Shown here: positions 24,598-36,300 of the stretch, piece after piece
How positions within the stretch are numbered: position 1 is the first letter of the stretch
Layout of the letters: each line of letters begins with the position of its first letter
Assembly (NCBI GenBank): GCA_025266875.1
Contig: JALLLT010000008.1
Location: 992,001-1,056,000 of the forward strand
DNA: 64,000 nt
Reading direction: 5' to 3'
From: Fennellomyces sp. T-0311
Lineage: Eukaryota > Mucoromycota > Mucoromycetes > Mucorales > Lichtheimiaceae
Position numbers and translations under genes: made by a program
The notes under the pieces: model-generated
Databases searched by the model: none
What the model saw: only the letters and a program-made list of their open reading frames with translations
Told to the model about the DNA's origin: nothing

Positions 24598-27500
24598 TTA
24601 GTTCCTGTGACGATGATGCGATTTGGGTCCTGCAGAGTGGCTGCCAGCGCCGATAGGCACGTCATCATCTTCGTCATCCTCTTCTCTAATGCCTTGATTG
24701 CCAACTTGCCCGCTATTAAATTGGTTATTATATCCGTACATATTGTACATCATCATATTTGGTGGCATCATAGACATCCGTGGATCCATCATGGGTGGCA
24801 TCATCATCATCGAGGCGTGTTGGTTGTTTCCGGCACCGCCCATCATGTTGGGTGGCATCATTGACATGCGAGGATCCATCATTGGCGGCATCATCATCAT
24901 GGAAGGATGCTGGTTATTGCTGCTGCTACTACCGCCCATCATGTTTGGAGGCATCATTGACATGCGGGGATCCATCATTCCCATCATCATATTTGGTGGC
25001 ATCATCGACATGCGGGGATCCATCATTCCCATCATTGGGTTCTAGGTAACACATTAATATATCTGGTTAAAAATACCAAGTTTGTCAATGTAGTACATAC
25101 CATCATTGACTGCTGTCGCTGTTCCATCATATAACGCTCGCGTTCCATCATTCGCTCTCTTTCTACTTCCGCAAGACGGCCCTTGTGTGGATCCTTCTTG
25201 TCCTGCTCAATTTGTGAAATCATACCGACCAAACCGGCACGAGGAGCACTTTGCTTTTGAGCAAGTTGAACCAGTGGTTGACCCGTAGCCTTGGCGTATT
25301 CAGCTTGATCACGAATCGAAGCACCCTGGTCTTGTCTCACCGAACCCAAAAGACTGTGAGGATTGGCAAAATTCTCGCCCAATTGAGGAATGACAGGTCC
25401 ATCTTCATCAATGACAGGTTGGCCACGGGCAAGATTATTGTTTTGCTGATAATAGTATTGATCGTACTGGTTGTACATGCCAGCCATTTGGGGATCCATT
25501 TCAAAAGAGTTTTGTTGCTGTTGATGGTGATACATGGAAGGCGAAGTGTTGTTTAATTCAGGAGTGCTGGAACCTGCTTGTGCTTGCTGAGGCCAACGTG
25601 ATTTAGGTCGATGGGGTGTGTAATTCTCAACGCTGCTGCCGTCATCCTCACTGTCATCCTCTTCACTTTCTTCGTCCGATTCACTTAAACTTGGTCGAGG
25701 GCCTGCCTTTCGTGCCTTTGCAATTTTCTTCTCTTCCTCATCTTCGGTTTCGTCCGATTCGCTATCCGAAACATTCTTCTTGTGCTTGACAGGAGAGGCT
25801 GGGGTATCATCATCAGAGTCGTCGCTGTCTCTCCTTATGTCCTTCTTCTTCTTTTCGCTTGTGGCTTCATTCACAGCATCAAGCAAACTGGAAGAATCGG
25901 TCTTGATTTCGGGAATAGATAGTGTGCTGCTCGATGCAGGTAATTTCTTTGCAAGGGATGGTGATGAGTTCTTGCTGTTGTTATCCGTTGCCTTCTTTGA
26001 GGAGCCACCGAAAACAGAGTCATCGTCGTCGTCGCTATCTTCCTCATCATCCTCATCTTCATCGTCACTTTCATCGCTTGCGTAAATAACCTTGCCCGAT
26101 TGGCTTCTAGGTGGCATGACGGATGCTCGAGGTTGCTGTGGCTGCTGCACTTGTGGATGTTGACCTTGCATTGGTGGGTATCCTTGCATTGGCGCATGTT
26201 GTCCTTGCATTGGCGGTGCCATTGGACGTTGCTGTTGCATCATCGGTGGTTGCTGCATCATGTTGCCTTGCTGCACCATACCGGGATGGCCCATTGGATG
26301 CATCGAACCACGGGCAGGACCAGGACCAGGAGCAAACTGACCGTTATTCATCATAGTAGCGCGAGGATTTTGATCAGGGTCGGCTGAAACGGTTCGTTGA
26401 CGTGGTGGTGGGCGATTACCATTGTTGGCAGGAGCAATCTGCGGCATGCTGTTTGTTCTAGGACCCATGCCACCGGGGGCAGGAGCAGGAGCACCAGGAT
26501 GACGTTGAGTGATTTGTTGTTTGAGCTTATTCGCCACAAGCTGGGTCATCATTGCTCTGTTCTTGGCCATATTGTCCTCACGCACGTTCATCTGCTGCAA
26601 TTCATCAACTTCGAGGAATAAACGATCACCAGATACAATTTCACCAAAATTGAGTGCACCAGGGTTGGTAGGGTCACGAATCAGGCCAGATGGTCGTCCA
26701 TAGAGCTTGAAAGCATCGAACACACCAACGAGCCATTGAACCAATTCGATTGTGCTAGAAGTCATCAACAATACACTGGTAGTGTTTGCTAACGAAGGGT
26801 CCATGTCCTGAGGTTCATCTTCACCAGGCACGCGACCATCAACCTTGAGCAAGGTGACCATATCAATCAGCTGGGGGGTTTCAGGATAGACAGTGTAGGC
26901 CTGTGTGACATTGACAAGTGTCATGATGGGATGCTTTGCCTTTTTGGATTCGTAGAACATGAGCTGACCATGCGACGGGACAGACTTTTTACCGAAGAGT
27001 TTTTTCTCGCTGCGCCGATCAGAAACCACGACCCAGTACTTTTGCCACTCGTTGCTGTTGGCGAAGCGCACCTGCACAAATCCTTCCATCTTGGACATGG
27101 GCTTTGATAAAAGATCCTCCTCGACATCATCATCGTCATCACCGTCTTGCACGTTCTTGTTGCGCATGATGAACTTTTTGGTATAGATCTCATGGATGCG
27201 AGTTCCTTCAAAGCACGATAATCGGATAGCACGGACCCATTTTTCGAGTTCGGTGTTGCGATCGGTCTCGCCAGTGTTATCGTCGACGTATTCGAACAAA
27301 TAACGATTCGTGCTACCTGTCTTCAAGCTGACCATACCATGTTCGTTAAGTTCGACGGTCGTGGTGTCCGAGATATTTACGTATTGTGGCAGCACTTCGC
27401 CATCACCGGGCAAGTCTGCATCCCACAATGTCAGCACAGAACCTGACAGCTCCACATACGATCGTATCCATGTTTCATCCCCACTCATGCGTTTGGACTC

Positions 27501-28019
27501 GGCCTTTCGATAAAGATATCCTTCCATATATATCTTGAGATGGTATTGCTCATACAGCCGTTGGATATTTTGCAAATCTGGTGGTAAGCTTTGAGCTGCT
27601 GAGGCATTTGTAAGCTGGTCAGCTTTGATGAAACGGGCAGGACGATTCGAATTGATTTGGATGGCCGCTTGGTTCCTGTAAGATACGGGGCGAGCAACTG
27701 GGGGAGGAAGTGCCTGTTGTTGATCTTGGTGTAGTTGGACAAGCGGCTGTTGGTGGTGTGGCGGAGGGGGCGCCGAACCAAGTGGTTTGTCATCGTCCTC
27801 ATCGTCGTAATAGTCATCATTACCATGCCACATCTCACCATCAATGGCAATTCCCGGAGGTGGACTAGCATAGTGCTGTTGCTGCTGCTGGTGTGGCTGT
27901 TGATCGTGATAGTAGTCATAGTTACCGTGCTGTGGTGCTGGTGGTAACGGTAGTTCTCGGTCACTACCGGGGTTGTGATGGTCCGAGATTCGCAAGTTTT
28001 CGAACCCAATGTCCGTCAT
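24598..28019 (-). CDS. CAF120: PH-domain protein of the CAF120/SKG3 family
   Basis: Yeast Caf120 is a CCR4-NOT associated protein and Skg3 its paralogue; both carry PH domains. Two exons, 28019-25101 and 25041-24598; 1120 residues. The N-terminus is rich in His, Gln, Asp and Pro (disordered), followed by LQNIQRLYEQYHLKIYMEGY, which opens the PH domain (about residues 150-270, WIRSYVELSGSVLTLWDAD, ELEKWVRAIRLSCFEGTRI). A second PH-like block (FVQVRFANSNEWQKYWVVVS to LVQWLVGVFDAFKLYGRP) ends near 460. The rest is low complexity: Pro/Met/Gln-rich, then acidic Ser-rich (possible CK2 sites), then a DPHKGRLAEVERERMMERER helix. Exon 2 encodes a Met-rich tandem repeat and a His/Arg tail. The family call is good; membership of CCR4-NOT is inferred. 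Confidence 0.85.
24751..25037 (-). repeat. Tandem repeat encoding a Met-rich motif
   Basis: Inside the last exon of the CAF120-like gene. Four copies of a unit encoding MMDPRMSMMPPNMM are separated by short variable spacers (two spacers contain NNQHPSMMMM / NNQHASMMMM-type sequence). At DNA level the copies are near-identical runs built on CATCAT and GGATCCATCAT on the plus strand. The unit number is likely to vary between strains by slippage. Confidence 0.85.
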
Positions 28020-29874
28020 GGTATTAAGGAAAGGTTGGGGTCGTGCAAAATGGTTATAGAAGTTAGGGGCGATCGAGTAAACGGCCTGCTATTATCGAGA
28101 CAGATGAGTAAAAAGAAAAAGAGAATCCTGATGATGGCGAGTTGCTGGTGTCGTGCTTTACCTCTATAAATATTACTATGTGGGCGTATGCAAGTAAACA
28201 AGAATTGGAAAGAGAGAGTGCGAGCTGGCTGCCGCAAAAAGAGGAAAAGAGAGTACAAGGTAAGGACGCTGTCGGGGGAGAGCAGCACGAAGACCACGTT
28301 TTGGATACCTGCACCCTTTTTCCTTTTCAATTGGTTACACAACCAACTGTGTCAAATGTACACCCGGACGCCCGTATAAAAAAGGACCAATTTAGGGCAA
28401 AGGGCTTGGCAGCTGCTAAAATACTTCTTATACATCGTTTTACTTCAGGAGAAACTTGCTATATCTTTACAAGTTGATGTAGCATATGAATTTTAAAAAC
28501 TGTCAAAGGGTTTCCCTCGTGAGAACTAACCGAACCAAGGATCGTCGAGAAATCCAGTCGATCCACTGTATGGGATCGGGTGAATCTACTTTTACCTTAG
28601 TGCTGCATGTGATCAACGCAGAAATATTCACCAGATCCCACTTGGACTGTTGCGTAACCTTTTTGGGTTCCAAGTATATAGTACACATATAGCATCGTTC
28701 ACAGACCTAAAAATCGAGCCCAGACATTGACGACATATTCAAAGCGGCGCCCGCCATCTTTGATGAGCGATCTAGCTTTATTAGGGCTTAAACGCTAATT
28801 TAGTATACTGCACGAACGCTACTTCACTATATTTGATCGACGCCTCACACACACAGCGCACCGGCATATAATCATTATTAAGATTTGCGTACAAATCCAT
28901 TTTTGGGATGCGCAGATGACGATCAGTAAAAGTTTTCGGTGATTAATGCAATGGTCACAAAGGTAATTAAATTTTGCCAGCCAACAATGAAAGAGATAGA
29001 TGGGTTATCGTTCAACGTAGGGAATCGTGCACTTGACTGCGCTCAAAGGATTTTGTAACTATCCGTTATATCTTGATGTGTAGGTTAACTGTCATATTCA
29101 TTTAATGGATCTGCTACCACTATCCTACGACTTTGACAACTTTATAAATAATTTACTCTGTAAGATTATGCTCTCATGATGACCTTTCTGGGCTTTGGAA
29201 CTTTTATCTATTCACAATACCTTGTATAATATGGGTAAGCAAGATGTGTCGGTCTGTAAAAAAAATAAAGCCGCACGTAAGATAGATACGTATTTCGCAG
29301 AGCAATGAATATACTATGAACCAAACCATGTTAGTATACCTATCTATAATATCTGTGTTTTGCCTTTTCCATACGTATACTTTTGGCTGATGAATTTGAC
29401 ATCTCTGGAACGACAGTAATAGAACCATGGAACAAAATTAAAGGCCATTATCACGCCGCTGTTGTAATTAAATGTACTCGTTGTGCCTGAACTAACTAGC
29501 CGTTCAAAGATTAAAAGCAATGATGCAACGCGTAGTCCTCGAGCAACTTCGTTTGAGCAAGTTTATTATGAGACTGTGAAAAGTCCTTTGGTAAAACACC
29601 GATATATTGTAGCAACAGGGGTCCATAGATACGTAACCATTTTTGTAATCCTATCAACGATCGAGGGCTTAAGTTTGAATAGGTGTGTAATATGATTTCG
29701 ACATATGCTAGAATTCCAAAGAAAAAAGAAGATCGGTTGGACGAAACAAATGTGCCGGAAAGACGGATAATAGGCATGCATTTCAACTTTTAAAGGGAAA
29801 AAACCAAATGATATTGAATGCTTGTCATTAGCAAATGAAAGCACAACGAGAGTCTATAATTACAATGTATATTT
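28020..29874. other. Intergenic region CAF120-like/bL9m
   Basis: No supported gene. The first 450 bp hold the CAF120-like promoter and leader. The remainder is AT-rich, with short unsupported open frames on both strands. Confidence 0.45.
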
Positions 29875-30702
29875 TTAAGCAGCAGCGACAACCACTTTGA
29901 GGGTCACGGGTGATCCGGCGACCTGGATGACCACTTCATGTTCACCCAAAGACTTGATACGCTCAGTCTTGAACTGAATCAACTGCTTATCCACATTCAA
30001 ACCGTATTCATCCTTGAGCTTGCTTGCAAGATCATCTGCGGTGACAGAGCCAAAAGTACTTGTGGTATCAGGGACCACAGCGCGTTTGAATTCAAGTGCA
30101 GAGACACCAGAAAGAATCGACTCAACCTGGTTGACTCGTGCTTTTCGTTTGTTGGCTTCACTGACAGCGTCCGATACCTGATCCCATGTCACTCATACTG
30201 CCCATGCAATAACCCTATGTCTCACTAACCTGGTCGGCCTTTAACTGTTCGGCAGAGAGTCGCTGTTGTTCTTCGAGCTGTCTGTTGCGTGGACCCTGAT
30301 GTACATTGACATAGGTTGCCTTTCCGGTGGGGAACAAAATATTGCGCATCAAACCGGCTTATGTTCAAAAATTTTTTGTTATTGTCGACCATTGTCAACT
30401 TGAATCGCAAACTTACGTCGAACAGACACGATTTCATCTATTGGAATTGACACAAATCGATGTTTTGCTCAGTTTTTCTCAAGGGTATCGGCAATGTTGC
30501 TGCTTTGTTTACCTTGGAGACCGACACCTTCGATATATTCGTTCAATCGTACTTTAATCGATGCTTTCTTATGGGCATTGCGCTATAATAGGTCATGGCC
30601 ATTGAGAATATTGAAATTTACTTGCAGTTATGTAAAATGTACCACAATAATGCTCTTGGAGGAACGAACGAATTGACGCGCTGAAATGAATGGGAATGAC
30701 AT
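29875..30702 (-). CDS. Mitochondrial large-subunit ribosomal protein bL9m
   Basis: Structural protein of the mitochondrial ribosome large subunit. Five exons, 30702-30643, 30582-30513, 30437-30417, 30357-30230, 30177-29875; 193 residues with consistent phases. The first exon encodes a basic, Ser/Arg-rich leader (MSFPFISARQFVRSSKS) that fits a mitochondrial presequence. After it the bL9 core reads VRLNEYIEGVGLQ, EIVSVRPGLMRNILFPTGKA, across a 21-nt third exon. A long helix (NRQLEEQQRLSAEQLKAD) leads to the C-terminal domain (FGSVTADDLASKLKDEYG, KSLGEHEVVIQV), which gives the same fold order as bacterial L9. It lies alone in a gene-poor region. The exact first-exon donor (GTACAT) is the weakest border. 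Confidence 0.92.
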
Positions 30703-31489
30703 TGTTATGGTTACAAACTGGCGGAGCTTTCAATAATCGGCCTGTTGTGTTTGTCTCCGGCTGTGTTCGTTCATTCATTCAACGATAGTCTCTCCAGATT
30801 ACCTTTTGTTTGCTCTGCCACTCTATTAAACCGAAATGCTCATTGCGTGCAATTATATCTATGGCATCTTCTTGAATACGTTCGGCCATACCATCTCAGT
30901 GCCTGGATAGCAGGTGAGTCACTGACCGGTGACATCTAACGCAGCTACTTTTTTTTACGTCGTCAGAGTTATAAAAAGCAACCTATTCAGAGAAGACGAC
31001 AGTTTTTAAAGGCTACTCGCTTAGCCTCATACTTTTTAAAAGACAATCATTCAATATTTAGCTGCTCTATATTAGTTTGTGTAATGATGCATGCAGCTTT
31101 TACGCCGAGGCGCCTTGAAAGCTTTTATCGCTTTGGGCCATGGCTACTTTGAGGCTACAAGGTTACACAGGCATCCATAGACACAGCAACCGCAGAGGTC
31201 ATGTGATCGCCAAGTCAGATGCTGTTAAAACGACATCATGCATCAGTCATTCAAGTAGTGGGGGATGGACAGAGCTTTTATTAGCAGAAAACTAGTCAGC
31301 TACTGGAATGGTAAACAAGGAATATGTACATAATCGCTGTTGATAAGGCATCAAAGCAAAGAGTGGGTAAAAAAAAATACAAGAACCTCAGAACAGCTAT
31401 GTACCCGTCGCAGCCGTGGATGATGTGAACCTCGCTAAAGTTACCTGGAAATCTACTGAACTGAAAGTGTTGATCGACACCTGGCAGCA
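30703..31489. other. Intergenic region
   Basis: No supported gene. Contains the bL9m upstream region and the 3' flank of the small coiled-coil ORF. Confidence 0.4.
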
Positions 31490-31909
31490 CTAGAACATCA
31501 TCGCCTGGACATCATTTGCTTGAGTCATTGAGTGAAAGAAAGGCACAGCACGTTGACCATCATGACGAAAGATATCCAAGTCTCGCTTAAGTGCTTCTTC
31601 TTCCGCAGCAAGAGCAGACTCGAGTTCCTGTATTAGAGCGTATCGTTCCTTTGCCTCTTGAACCCTTTTCACAGCCAACAGTCGCCGTCTTTCGCGGGCA
31701 TACTCATCGAGTTCCTTATCCAATTGCTCAACTGTTAATTCCAGGCCGTCATCATGCCCATCCAGGCTCATGTTTCTGGAGTCACTGAATCCATGGTTGC
31801 CAATTACGAGGCTGCTGCGCTGCTTGTTGTTCATAAAAAGAGTGCTGTTTATTAGTTCGGGGGTCTGGCTGGGGGCGAGCAAAGATATGTTGAATGCTGA
31901 TTGTTTCAT
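31490..31909 (-). CDS. Small predicted coiled-coil protein
   Basis: A single 139-codon frame starting at ATG 31909 and ending in TAG. I do not recognise a family. The N-terminal half is polar (Asn/Ser-rich); residues about 58-115 form a strongly charged heptad-like helix (LDKELDEYARERRRLLAVKR, LIQELESALAAEEEALKRDL), and the end is hydrophobic (QANDVQAMMF). The amphipathic helix argues for a real protein, since random frames rarely keep it. No intron is needed. It could be part of a larger multi-exon gene, but no upstream exon is visible. Function unknown. Confidence 0.5.
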   Translation of the reverse strand: MKQSAFNISLLAPSQTPELINSTLFMNNKQRSSLVIGNHGFSDSRNMSLDGHDDGLELTVEQLDKELDEYARERRRLLAVKRVQEAKERYALIQELESALAAEEEALKRDLDIFRHDGQRAVPFFHSMTQANDVQAMMF

Positions 31910-33206
31910 TTTCCTAGTTGTGGGATGAAAGAGAAAGAGAAAGAAAGTGGTGGACTTTTTGGAAATGCTGCGCTCTGCTCATTTATAGGCCCATTTATAT
32001 TCTCCTAGTCAATTTCCTATTGGATTACCAAATAAACGCCGATTCCACTATGTTTCACTGCAGGCATTCCAACGCTCGTGTGCAAAGAGGTTCGTTCTAG
32101 GCCTTTTTTTCTTCATTGTAGATATATCATCCCAAGGAACTGGGTAGTAGCATAGTTAAAAGTTTCTCTCTTGTTTTGGAAATAGTTGGCACTTTATGAC
32201 CACTTGTTAAAACCTGCCGGAAACTTTAGCACCTTCCGTGTTTAGGTTAAAGCCATTACCCTGTGTATGAACCACGCATATCCGTGCTTGCTATCAGCTC
32301 TTCGTCTGATTGTATCTACGGACGTTGTATCGCAGCGTAGGCATGGGAATAAATGAGGTGTAAGGTGACGTCCATAAAAGACAGTTCAGGTATCACAGCA
32401 TTATCAGTATATAGGCACCGGATCACCTGGTACTTTCCTTTCTTTGCTTCTCATCGCTGCATTAAATAGCTTGCATAGAAGTGAAATCATCGTAAGTTAT
32501 TCCGCAAATTCGCAGCACGTTATCTTTACAATGCAGTAACACGTGAACAAGAGCAACTGAAACAACGATATGTTCAATGAACCAAAGTGGACCAGCAGCT
32601 TTGCCCATCTTCCCAAAGACAATGTAAGTTTACTATTTTTGGTATTCTACCTTCTAATACTCTTTCGATATTATTATCATGCTAAGAAATTCAGAACAGT
32701 TTATCTTGCTCATCGACTGACCGCATCAGCGCCATCATTCGATATGGAATGACGATATCGAGCGAAGCACAGAAATATCAACAAACCAAACTGCATATAT
32801 CGCCGAACTACTTCGTGTGAAGGAGAAATCCAATCAATTTTACAAGTTTCTGCAGCTAGCACTCCTTAAGCGGTTGTGTGACAGACATAGTCCTGGTGCG
32901 TATGACGGTGAATACGGCAGGATCAAAGCTCTTAAACAATGAGAAACGGTCTAACAAAAGATTAAGTATTCATTATTGACAATATAAGATGTAAGCCTAT
33001 CACCTGGTGAGGTGGTTCCAGAAGGCGTCGGATATAGGGCTTTGACGCAGCGTTTCAAATAGTAAAAGTCATGCAGTACTTTGGCGCACACATTTTTGTG
33101 TATGTATCAGAGCACCTAAATTATGTATAGCTTCCAAATTTCAAGTTTTTGAATACAAAAAAATTAGGCAATATTAAAAGACGGGGGGAAATGAGAGAAA
33201 GATGTA
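31910..33206. other. Intergenic region, left of MITE
   Basis: No supported gene; AT-rich sequence with short unsupported frames. Confidence 0.4.
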
Positions 33207-33378
33207 CAGTGGTCGCTTTATATAACGATACGATGGTGCAGCCCAAACTTTATCGTTATATCGAAATATCGTTATATAAAATGGGATTTGGCAGTGATTA
33301 CCGTTTTGGTGCGTCGAGAATTGTATCGTTATATCGAATTATCGTTATACAAAATATCGCTATATAAAGCGGCCACTG
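33207..33378. mobile_element. MITE with Tc1/mariner-type ends
   Basis: A 172-bp non-coding element. The left end CAGTGGTCGCTTTATATAAC and the reverse complement of the right end CAGTGGCCGCTTTATATAGC match at 22 of 24 positions (24-bp terminal inverted repeats). It is flanked on both sides by TA (33205-33206 and 33379-33380), the target duplication expected of Tc1/mariner transposases. The interior repeats TATCGTTATAT-like units that add further imperfect palindromes. It encodes nothing and would need a transposase supplied elsewhere. Confidence 0.85.
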
Positions 33379-36300
33379 TAACGCTAAACGAATCTACAAG
33401 ATCATAAATGTATTGCATAAGAAAACGAATGTATGGCTGGGACCGGATAAATTGATAACACTACGCGTCAATATGAATACTCGGTGCATCATGCAAGCTA
33501 CCAGGAACTCGCGCACTACTATGAATTTACGCGGCTAGAATATATACAAATCGATAAAATTAATATTACATCTTGTAACATATCAGCAAATTCATATTCT
33601 TCCATTTCTCATTGAGTACATATCTAACGATACATTGACATTCCTCCCTGTGCTTATATCAATGATTCCGGGCGCAGCATTTTCTGTCTAACATTGTGAT
33701 ACGTCCTTTATTAGAAAATGGAACCTTTGGGTTTACAGATTCTACATATTTTTATAGAATTTTTTCTGTATAAAAGGCAGGGTGTATTCCCATGGTTAAC
33801 ATCGCTATGTTTTTCAGGTAATCCAAAACTGAGCGGTTCCCAATAAAACGCTGGTCACACCAATTCTCATGTTAATACTCTCTTCCTTGCGTTCCCTCCA
33901 AAGCAAAATGACTAGTTTAACGGCTGTAAGGGGTATGACTAAAACGTCATGGCCTTAGGATGACAGGACACGATGAGCTAGCTTTAGCTCAAATGGAGCT
34001 TATGAATTATTGTAGAGTTATTGGCATGTGCGATCAATACATCGATATCGATCGATATAAATCATTGCATGGCAAAGTAGCTCTAGAAATAAGGAACACG
34101 ATAGCAGTATTTTTGCCAATTCTATAACTTGGCGTTAGCCCGTATGAAACATGATCATCTTGAGAGACGATCAATATATGCGACCAGTACACCTACATCA
34201 CCATTTTTAAAGACGTACGGAACAAGGCGGTTCAAGTATTGAAATTTCCAAACCCATCAGGTTTACCCGATTCCCTCCCGTACGGATCTTGCTTTTTACA
34301 ATTTGCGCGCGTATTGTGACGCCAGTAAATTCTGAAACAGGATAATTTTCAAGGCAAAGAACTACGCACGCGATTATCCGGAGTATTGCAGCAATAGCGT
34401 ATTTCTCTCGACCTATCGAGGTTTGTCTCAGAGCTTAAAACGCTGGTGTTTATCGGCGGCTGTTGGAGCTTCGAAACTGTACGTAGGAAATGACGATAAA
34501 TAAGTTTGAATGTTGCTATAGAGCTCATTTCAGCTGAAAAAAATTCGTATCAAAAGTATTGGAGTAAAATGTTGCTACGCTTACGGATCTGACACTACAC
34601 CCAAAGGAGCCAGATAGTTCGAACTATATGGATTGTGTATGTATTTGCATCTGTGTGGAGAAAGAACTCGCCGACCTCAGAACTGAATAGCTGGTATAAC
34701 GTCGTGACGCCCAAGTGCAAAGTGTAGATCAATTCTGGGGGGCGTGAGTACATATTTCCCTGGTAAAGTTGCAATAAGCAGTCGCGGGTTGTACAAAGTT
34801 GGATATTATCGCAAATGGCAGTTGCAAAGCCGGACCTGTGGGTGTATATTATGGAGGAGCGTATGGTGACAAGGTTTTGCATATGTTCAGAATGCTGCCT
34901 TGTTGCACGTCGTCTAACGCTATTCCACCCCGAAGCTCCTTCGACCCTGACTCAGTAGATCACGTTCCTTTCTCTTCAAGCGCTGCGATCGAAAACCGGG
35001 AATACCCAAGCCATAACCCACGCCCAACTTGTACCAGTTCGCTAGTTATAGTACACCGATCTATGTTACCCAAACATAGCACGATGACAGCAATCATTCC
35101 GCAAAAAGCTCAAATTAATAGAAGGCCTTCAAACATGCAGTTCCTATTAAAAGTATCAGTCATGTTCTACTACATTGATTAGTGTGGCAACGGTGCCGAG
35201 GCAAAGTGAAATAAGGCGTTTTGCTTGAGCCTGATTGTTCTGTCGCCTAATACAGAGCTCTATTTTTTTGGGGGGAGGGGGTAAGGGTGACCCGCGTTCC
35301 GTGCTACGTATAACCTGTTCTAACATCATTCTTGGCACAGGATACGCCGATGTTTGCTGTTCGGGTATTCATGCTGGATATAAACTCGGCGTGCCAACGA
35401 ACAACCATGCATGTCTTCACCCGCTCGCCTCGGTCTATATCAGTCAAAACGAACAAAGATTCATGTCATATGGTTTGGCAAGAGTAGCTGACGTTTTGCT
35501 ACCGGGGGCGATCAAACAAGGAGAACGCCAGAGAAAGTCGCTTTAACCAGGGCTTCCAGTGCGTTCATTAAGGGCGAACGTCAAATAGTTCACGAGATCT
35601 CACTTGAAGAGCATCATAAACCGAGCGCCACAATCGTATCAAACGTATTTCTGGAAAAACCAGTCGACACAAAAAAGGAAAATTGGGCAGGATTGGGCAG
35701 GATTGGACCGGCACAGATTGTACTTCATTGGGGGAATCGCACCAATGTAAGCAGCAAGTGGCAAAAACAACGCGTCGATCAGGCAGTAAGCGCGCAGATC
35801 ATGTGGGAAAAAAAGCAATGACTTTATTGAATCGAGACCCTGAGTGACCGTCACCAACAGGAACGGGTCACTTGAACAACAGGCCAATTAAAGGCCTTCA
35901 GAAGACCATTAAGTTTTTTTTTTTCGTTCTCTTGTTTGATTGGATAGGTGGGCCACCAGTCCCATAATCCCCCGAAGCAGCTTCTTCCACAAGGAAGGCT
36001 ACAGTCCCCAGAAGAGCAGCAAGTCTCCAAGGAGGTTGATCAAGTCTCCAAAGAAGACAAGCCGTCCAAAGGAAGACCAGCAGCCACCAAAGCAGCTTCG
36101 GTATTTTTGGATTTGAACAGTAATGAAGCACAACCAAACAAAGAGCAAGGGGAAGTTTATCCCTTCATCTGTCTGTGCCATCTCGCTACTGCAAACCCTG
36201 GTGGTTTCCCGCGAGCATAACTTTCTCTTGGGATTATTGTGAAAAGAAAGAAAAAAGCTGCCGGTTCTGACCTCCTTTTATACCTTTTTGAAAGCGAGCA

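Noticed and set aside
35262..35284. G-rich run as a possible G-quadruplex
   Set aside because: There are too few separated G-tracts of three or more within a short span to support a quadruplex call by eye.
35948..36220. Possible transposase C-terminal tail (PSKGRP, Lys/Glu-rich)
   Set aside because: Basic Pro-rich tails alone are not diagnostic, and no DDE, zinc-finger or other transposase domain is found upstream.
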